This document shows positions 31,719 through 35,815 of a stretch of 35,815 nt of DNA, piece by piece; the stretch's first letter is position 1, and each line of letters starts with the position of its first letter. This DNA is from Hyphomicrobiales bacterium. GTDB lineage: Bacteria; Pseudomonadota; Alphaproteobacteria; Rhizobiales; HXMU1428-3. The stretch lies in the NCBI GenBank assembly GCA_017640685.1, contig JAEPQF010000023.1, positions 1 through 35,815 on the forward strand, given 5' to 3'. The position numbers were made by a program, and so were the translations under genes. Below the pieces are notes generated by a model. That model was not told where the DNA came from. It was given only the letters and a program-made list of their open reading frames with translations, and searched no databases.

Positions 31719-32543
31719 CTACTGAAACTTTTTGCGAATGATACCGCTCAAACCATCGACAATCGCCACGGCCACCAGAATAACAATAAGAATAGCAAGA
31801 ACCTGAGGGTAATCTAGAAGGCGAAGAGAACCGACAAGCTCAGTGCCTATGCCGCCTGCACCAACCATTCCCATAACCGTAGATGCCCTGAAATTATATT
31901 CCCATCGATACATGGTAACATCAGCAAATTGCACAAAAACTTGCGGCATCACTCCATGTGTAATCACTTGAAATGAAGACGCGCCTGAAGCTTGTGCGGC
32001 CTCTATCGGTGCTGGGTGTGCATGTTCGATCGCTTCAGCAAAGAACTTGCCCACCATACCAACGGAGTGAAGACCAAGAGCCAAAACCCCTGGTAACATT
32101 CCAAAACCAACAGCGGCCACAAAAATAATACCCATGATCAATTCTGGTATAGAACGAAGCGCATTCAGTAACATACGAGCAAACCCGAAGACAAATGAAT
32201 TCGGTGCTGTGTTGCGAGCCGCAAGAAATGCCAAAGGCAGAGAAATCGCAACGGCAAGAGCAGTGCCAGCGACCGACATCGCAATGGTGTCTATCATAGG
32301 CCAAATCCATTGCTGCCAACGTTTAAAATCAGGGGGAAACATCTCTGAGACCAGAACACCAATAGCGGGAAGTCCTTCAGCCAATCTGCTTCCATCAAAC
32401 ATACCAGTCACCCAAAAGCAAACAAGAATGGCAATAATAACCAGTGCGACCTGGAGCATCATGCTAAAACGTCGCCGACGCTCTTTTTCCAAGATTTCCT
32501 CAAATTTGACGTCAATATTTTTCGGTTCAGAAATTGAAGACAT
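31719..32543 (-). CDS. ptxC: Phosphite/phosphonate ABC transporter permease (PtxC/PhnE-like)
   Basis: A 274-residue inner-membrane permease with about five or six hydrophobic helices and a PhnE-type EAA loop (EAAQASGASSFQVITHGVMPQ region, about two thirds along). The ATG at 32543 has AAGGAAC eight bases upstream; the open frame reaches further to 32615, but that adds an unlikely N-terminus without a ribosome site. It is the third gene of a minus-strand operon with the ATPase and binding protein. Phosphite specificity is inferred from the divergent ptxD; phosphonate uptake is the alternative. Confidence 0.82.
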   Translation of the reverse strand: MSSISEPKNIDVKFEEILEKERRRRFSMMLQVALVIIAILVCFWVTGMFDGSRLAEGLPAIGVLVSEMFPPDFKRWQQWIWPMIDTIAMSVAGTALAVAISLPLAFLAARNTAPNSFVFGFARMLLNALRSIPELIMGIIFVAAVGFGMLPGVLALGLHSVGMVGKFFAEAIEHAHPAPIEAAQASGASSFQVITHGVMPQVFVQFADVTMYRWEYNFRASTVMGMVGAGGIGTELVGSLRLLDYPQVLAILIVILVAVAIVDGLSGIIRKKFQ

Positions 32544-32700
32544 GATGTTAGTTCCTTGGTTGGTCGCACTAGGGCATATCACAAAATTAGCGAACGGTTT
32601 TATCAAAAAAAACATGCCAAAATAAAAAGTTAGAGCCTGCCAGTGAATTCTATAAAAAAGACAGGCTCTAGCTGCTAATTTCTAAGGTATAAAGCTATGA

Positions 32701-33600
32701 TTAGCTGTTTCCACCTTGAACATTTTTGCGAATGTCACGAATGATGTCATAATCTTCATCTTTAATCGTAGCAAAACCATCCGCTTTGAAAGGCTTCAAA
32801 ACTTTATCACCTTCCTCAGTTCCCTTTTTCAAAGAGTAAAAGGCAGTTTTAATTTTGGCAGTTAGGTCTTTTGTTAGGTCTGTACGCATCACCCAAGGAT
32901 ATTGCGGGATTGGGTCTGAATAAGTCACAACTTTAACTTTATCCTTTGAAATCGTTCCTTTTTCAAAAAGACGTTCAAGGATCGGGCGACTAAGACCACC
33001 AACTTGGGCATTTCCGCGCTCAACATTTTTTGCAACAGCATCATGAGCACCAGTGAAGTTTTCTTTATAGTCCTTACCTGTAAAGACACCAACTTTCATC
33101 ATTGTATATTTGGGAGCAAAGTGGCTTGAGGTTGAAGCTTGATCACCAAAAGCAACCTGAAGAGATTTCCCTTTCATATCTTCGATTTTTGAGATTTTCG
33201 CATCTGCATTAGCGATAATAACAGATTGATAAGTTGTCGAGCCACCCTTGAGGCGCGCAGCAAATGGCGCGATGTCAAGCTTGCCACCCTTCATTTTATC
33301 TTTTGCAATGGTATAAGATGCAGGACCAAAATAAGCAACATCGATCCGTCCAAAACGCATAGCTTCGATCATTGAAGAATAGTCAGTTGTAACAATCAGC
33401 TCGATCTTTTTACCAAGTTTTTTTTCAAGATATTCTGCAAGAGGTTTATTATCTTGAATAACTGTTGCAGCGTTTTCATCAGGCAAAAGCGCTACTTTAA
33501 TTTTGTCTGGATTATGACTGCCTGCAGCGTTAACAGCTATACTATTAAGCCCCATTAAAACTGCAACGGCTAACGTTGCCACTAAGTTCAGTACTTTCAT
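32701..33600 (-). CDS. ptxB: Phosphite/phosphonate periplasmic binding protein (PtxB/PhnD-like)
   Basis: A 299-residue periplasmic protein with a signal peptide ending near AVNA-AGS. PhnD family features are VALLPDENAATV, the FGRIDVAYFGPASY strand that builds the anion-binding cleft, and FGDQASTSSHFAPKY, equivalent to the second conserved binding segment. It would capture phosphite (or phosphonate) for the PtxAC transporter. AAGGAG precedes the ATG on the minus strand. It lies between the ATPase and permease genes, the order ptxA-ptxB-ptxC known from phosphite-oxidising bacteria. Confidence 0.85.
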   Translation of the reverse strand: MKVLNLVATLAVAVLMGLNSIAVNAAGSHNPDKIKVALLPDENAATVIQDNKPLAEYLEKKLGKKIELIVTTDYSSMIEAMRFGRIDVAYFGPASYTIAKDKMKGGKLDIAPFAARLKGGSTTYQSVIIANADAKISKIEDMKGKSLQVAFGDQASTSSHFAPKYTMMKVGVFTGKDYKENFTGAHDAVAKNVERGNAQVGGLSRPILERLFEKGTISKDKVKVVTYSDPIPQYPWVMRTDLTKDLTAKIKTAFYSLKKGTEEGDKVLKPFKADGFATIKDEDYDIIRDIRKNVQGGNS

Positions 33601-33677
33601 TGTTCAACTCCTTGTTGTGTCAATTTCTCCTGTTCCAAATGGGAACGAAGCTCGTAAAATGCTGCCTTTAGCCGCAC

Positions 33678-34451
33678 TTAAAGTTTTTTGGCGCTGTAGA
33701 TTTCTTCCAGCGCTTTATCATTGAGATCAAGCGGTGGCCCATCAAACACAATCTCACCTTGTGATAAACCAATAATACGGTCGGCAAATTGACGGGCATA
33801 TTCGAGTTGATGCAAACTAATTACAGCGGGGATTCCATCTTGCTTGCATATATCCCTCAGCATACCCAGTACTCGTTCAGAAGAGGCTGGATCGAGAGAG
33901 GCAACAGGCTCATCAGCCAAAATCATCGTTGGACGCTGTGCGATCGCTCTTGCTACACCCACCCGTTGTTGTTGACCTCCAGAGAGGGCATCACACCTCT
34001 CAAGGGCTTTTTCTATTAAACCTACCCGCTCAAGACAGTTCAAAGCCCACTGTCTTTCATTCTTACCAAGAGGAAACAAAGTCCTAAGCGATGAATAAGA
34101 TCCAATGCGACTGAGGAGAACATTTTGTAGCGTGGTTAAGCGGCCAATAAGCTGATGTTGCTGAAACACCATGCCCGTATTTTTACGGTGAGTGCGCAAT
34201 TGTTTGGAGCTTGTGAGTGCTCCAATATTCTTACTCGATACATATCCCTCAGTGGGTTTTACCAATCCGTTCAAGACCCGTAAAAGTGTGGACTTACCTG
34301 CCCCGGAAGGGCCAAGAAGCACCGTTACATCATTTTCGTAAATCTCAAGCTCAACCGGCTTGAGAGCCACCGTGCCATTTGAATAAACAACAGAGATGTC
34401 ATGCACGGAAATGAAAGAGGACATTGTCTTGCTTAAATTTTTTTCCAACAT
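33678..34451 (-). CDS. ptxA: Phosphite/phosphonate ABC transporter ATPase (PtxA/PhnC-like)
   Basis: A 257-residue ATPase with Walker A GPSGAGKST, Q-loop VFQQHQLIGR, signature LSGGQQQRVGVARA, Walker B ILADEPVASLD and switch His in SLHQLEYA. The pattern VFQQHQLIGRLTTLQNVL is typical of the PhnC group. It is the first gene of the minus-strand operon, 171 bases from the divergent ptxD. Met10 (MSSFISVHD) is a possible alternative start, but AGAGGAT lies before the first ATG. Confidence 0.88.
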   Translation of the reverse strand: MLEKNLSKTMSSFISVHDISVVYSNGTVALKPVELEIYENDVTVLLGPSGAGKSTLLRVLNGLVKPTEGYVSSKNIGALTSSKQLRTHRKNTGMVFQQHQLIGRLTTLQNVLLSRIGSYSSLRTLFPLGKNERQWALNCLERVGLIEKALERCDALSGGQQQRVGVARAIAQRPTMILADEPVASLDPASSERVLGMLRDICKQDGIPAVISLHQLEYARQFADRIIGLSQGEIVFDGPPLDLNDKALEEIYSAKKL

Positions 34452-34504
34452 AACTCTTGATCCTCTTAAGTCTCAACGTCCAAAAAAACATCACAAAAAA
34501 ATTG

Positions 34505-34554
34505 CAATTTATAATTGAACATGCATATTAATTTAAAAATATAATACGTGTATT
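34505..34554. promoter_or_regulatory. Operator-like repeats in the ptxA-ptxD divergent region
   Basis: CAATT-3-AATTG (34505-34517) and AATAC-2-GTATT (34543-34554) lie about 38 bases apart centre to centre. Small AT-rich dyads in a divergent promoter next to a LysR gene are a typical arrangement, so these are candidate sites for that LysR protein. Confidence 0.35.
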
Positions 34555-34622
34555 GCTTAACACTTTTATGAAAAAATCACACCAAGGTACAAACACACTG
34601 AATTAAAAGGGATTTTTTAGTA

Positions 34623-35627
34623 ATGACATTTAAGATTGTGCTTGCAAATAAAGTTCACGATACAATCACATCTAAACTTGAACCCTTTGGTCAGCTTGCC
34701 TTGAACAAGACAGACCACCCTTATTCAAGAGATGACCTCTTGAAAAATTGTGCTGATGCGCACGCGCTTATGGCGTTTATGACAGAAACAATTGATGAAG
34801 CCTTTCTAGAAGCTTGTCCAAATCTCAAAATTATAGCTGGCGCTCTTAAAGGGTATAACAATATTGATGTGGATGCTTGCTCGAAGCATGGCGTTATCGT
34901 GACCATCGTTCCTGACCTTCTCACCGAGCCGACAGCTGAACTCACTATCGGCCTTATGATTTCTGTCGCGCGCAAGGTTATTGCTGGAGATCAATTTATC
35001 CGTCAGGAGGGGTTTCAAGGTTGGCGGCCGAAATTTTATGGTGGATCCATCCAAGGCTCAACAATTGCTGTTTTGGGAGCAGGCGCTGTTGGACAGGCTA
35101 TACTCAAAATGTTGAAAGGGTTTGATTGCAAAAAACTCTATGTTGATAAGGAGGCCCTCTCCCCACAAACGGAGCATGACTTAGAGACAAAGAAAGTTAG
35201 CCTTGAAGAGGCACAAAAAACAGCTGACTTTATTATTCTCGCCTTGCATCTCATGCATGAAACATTTCACCTCATCAATCAAGGTTTTATCACTTCAATG
35301 AAGCCTGACAGTTATCTAATCAATCCAGCCAGAGGATCGCTGGTCGATGAAGCTGCGATTGCTGACGCTTTGGAACAAGGACATTTAGCCGGATACGCTG
35401 CAGATACATTCGAGATGGAAGATTGGGCTGTTGAACAACGGCCTCGAACCATTAACGAACGATTATTGACTTCAAAGAAAACAGTTTTAACTCCCCATAT
35501 AGGATCGGCTGTCAGAGCTGTTCGAGAAGAGATTGAACACTCAGCAGCATGTAGTATTATCTCTTTGATCAATGGCACAATGCCTGACACAGCTGTCAAT
35601 AATCTAGATTTAAAAATCGTTGGTTAG
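34623..35627 (+). CDS. ptxD: Phosphite dehydrogenase (PtxD)
   Basis: A 334-residue D-2-hydroxyacid dehydrogenase family enzyme that oxidises phosphite to phosphate with NAD+ in the cytoplasm. It aligns nearly without gaps to Pseudomonas stutzeri PtxD as I recall it: the substrate lysine Lys76 (ALKGYNN), Arg237 (NPARGS), Glu266 (FEMEDW) and His292 (PHIGSAVRAVR) fall at the same numbers. The Rossmann motif is LGAGAVG (151-157), and Asp175 stands where PtxD has Glu175, an acidic residue favouring NAD over NADP. The PtxD-specific strings FEMEDWA and GSAVRAVR distinguish it from ordinary glycerate or lactate dehydrogenases. It is followed after eight bases by the LysR gene. Confidence 0.92.
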   Translation: MTFKIVLANKVHDTITSKLEPFGQLALNKTDHPYSRDDLLKNCADAHALMAFMTETIDEAFLEACPNLKIIAGALKGYNNIDVDACSKHGVIVTIVPDLLTEPTAELTIGLMISVARKVIAGDQFIRQEGFQGWRPKFYGGSIQGSTIAVLGAGAVGQAILKMLKGFDCKKLYVDKEALSPQTEHDLETKKVSLEEAQKTADFIILALHLMHETFHLINQGFITSMKPDSYLINPARGSLVDEAAIADALEQGHLAGYAADTFEMEDWAVEQRPRTINERLLTSKKTVLTPHIGSAVRAVREEIEHSAACSIISLINGTMPDTAVNNLDLKIVG

Positions 35628-35635
35628 GAGAAGTC

Positions 35636-35815
35636 ATGCTGAACCTATCCTTTGTCAAAACATTTGTTACACTTGTTGAGACCGGTAGTTATATAGAAAC
35701 CGCCCGTAAACTCGGCATTGCACAACCGACAGTTACTCAGCAAATTAGAAAGCTGGAGGCCACTTTAGGGGCCACTCTTATTCACCGCTCTCACCAGTCT
35801 TGTTCCTGTCGCCCA
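35636..35815 (+). CDS. LysR family regulator, N-terminal part (PtxE-like; cut by window edge)
   Basis: The first 60 codons of a LysR-type regulator. The winged helix-turn-helix is visible as FVKTFVTLVETGSYIETARK, then LGIAQPTVTQQIRKLEATLG and LIHRS. AGGAG precedes the ATG. It lies eight bases after ptxD, as ptxE follows ptxD in the P. stutzeri locus, so it probably controls the divergent ptx genes. The effector domain lies outside the window. Confidence 0.85.
   Translation, partial: MLNLSFVKTFVTLVETGSYIETARKLGIAQPTVTQQIRKLEATLGATLIHRSHQSCSCRP

Noticed and set aside
31566-31817. 83-codon plus-strand ORF antisense to the end of ptxC
   Set aside because: It has no ribosome site, its composition is Lys/Asn-rich as expected of AT-rich noncoding DNA, and it overlaps a well-supported gene.

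Overview
The window looks like chromosomal DNA of an AT-rich, probably marine, Gram-negative alphaproteobacterium. The clues are a Porin_2-type outer-membrane porin, an RHH_4-type ribbon-helix-helix protein, TonB-dependent receptors, and a conserved protein resembling a family I know mainly from Alphaproteobacteria. I cannot fix the order or genus. I see no insertion sequence, prophage or CRISPR array. The only clear gene debris is a short-chain dehydrogenase fragment near 31.0 kb.

Layout from the left. 1-2.7 kb: the N-terminal part of a PAS-containing chemoreceptor-like protein, a porin and a small RHH regulator, all on the minus strand. 3.4-6.0 kb: a plus-strand trio of a glyoxalase I-like VOC protein, a Tat-exported small subunit and a GMC flavoprotein. 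6.2-7.5 kb: a 2-Cys peroxiredoxin and a convergent DEDDh exonuclease. 7.7-13.4 kb: an RNA-repair locus (rtcB, ncRNA array, rsr, divergent rtcR). 14.1-20.2 kb: a cobalamin riboswitch, btuB, btuF, btuC, btuD and a conserved protein of unknown function. 20.4-22.9 kb: an outer-membrane barrel protein and a vanadium-haloperoxidase-like enzyme on the minus strand. 23.0-27.6 kb: a FecI/FecR/TonB-receptor signalling set. 27.7-29.7 kb: an Rrf2 regulator divergent from a class III alcohol dehydrogenase. 29.7-30.8 kb: a YkuD_2-type L,D-transpeptidase-like protein. 31.7-35.8 kb: a phosphite uptake and oxidation cluster, ptxABC divergent from ptxD and a LysR gene.

The most interesting region is the 977 bases between rsr (the bacterial Ro60 homologue) and rtcB. 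Read on the minus strand, it holds five tandem Y-RNA-like genes and one complete tRNA-Pro(UGG)-like gene. All five share one architecture: a closing helix, an asymmetric internal loop with conserved ATGC on one side and CTTG on the other, then an 8-bp helix that covaries between copies but keeps one G-U pair at the same place. What is inserted in the head differs. One copy has only a short loop, one has a decayed tRNA-like domain, two have near-perfect circularly permuted tRNA domains (with CCA in the loop that caps the acceptor stem), and one has a T-arm joined to a GAAA-capped acceptor-like stem. The Salmonella rsr-yrlBA-rtcBA operon is the known parallel, but this set is larger and more varied. 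RtcR has an N-terminal CARF-type sensor and a sigma-54 AAA+ domain, and would be expected to switch on the operon when RNA is damaged.

The other modules are nutrient-acquisition systems under local control: B12 import under a riboswitch, a TonB receptor with its own sigma/anti-sigma pair and a structured 5' leader, and phosphite as a phosphorus source. All calls come from reading the sequence; no database search or folding program was run.
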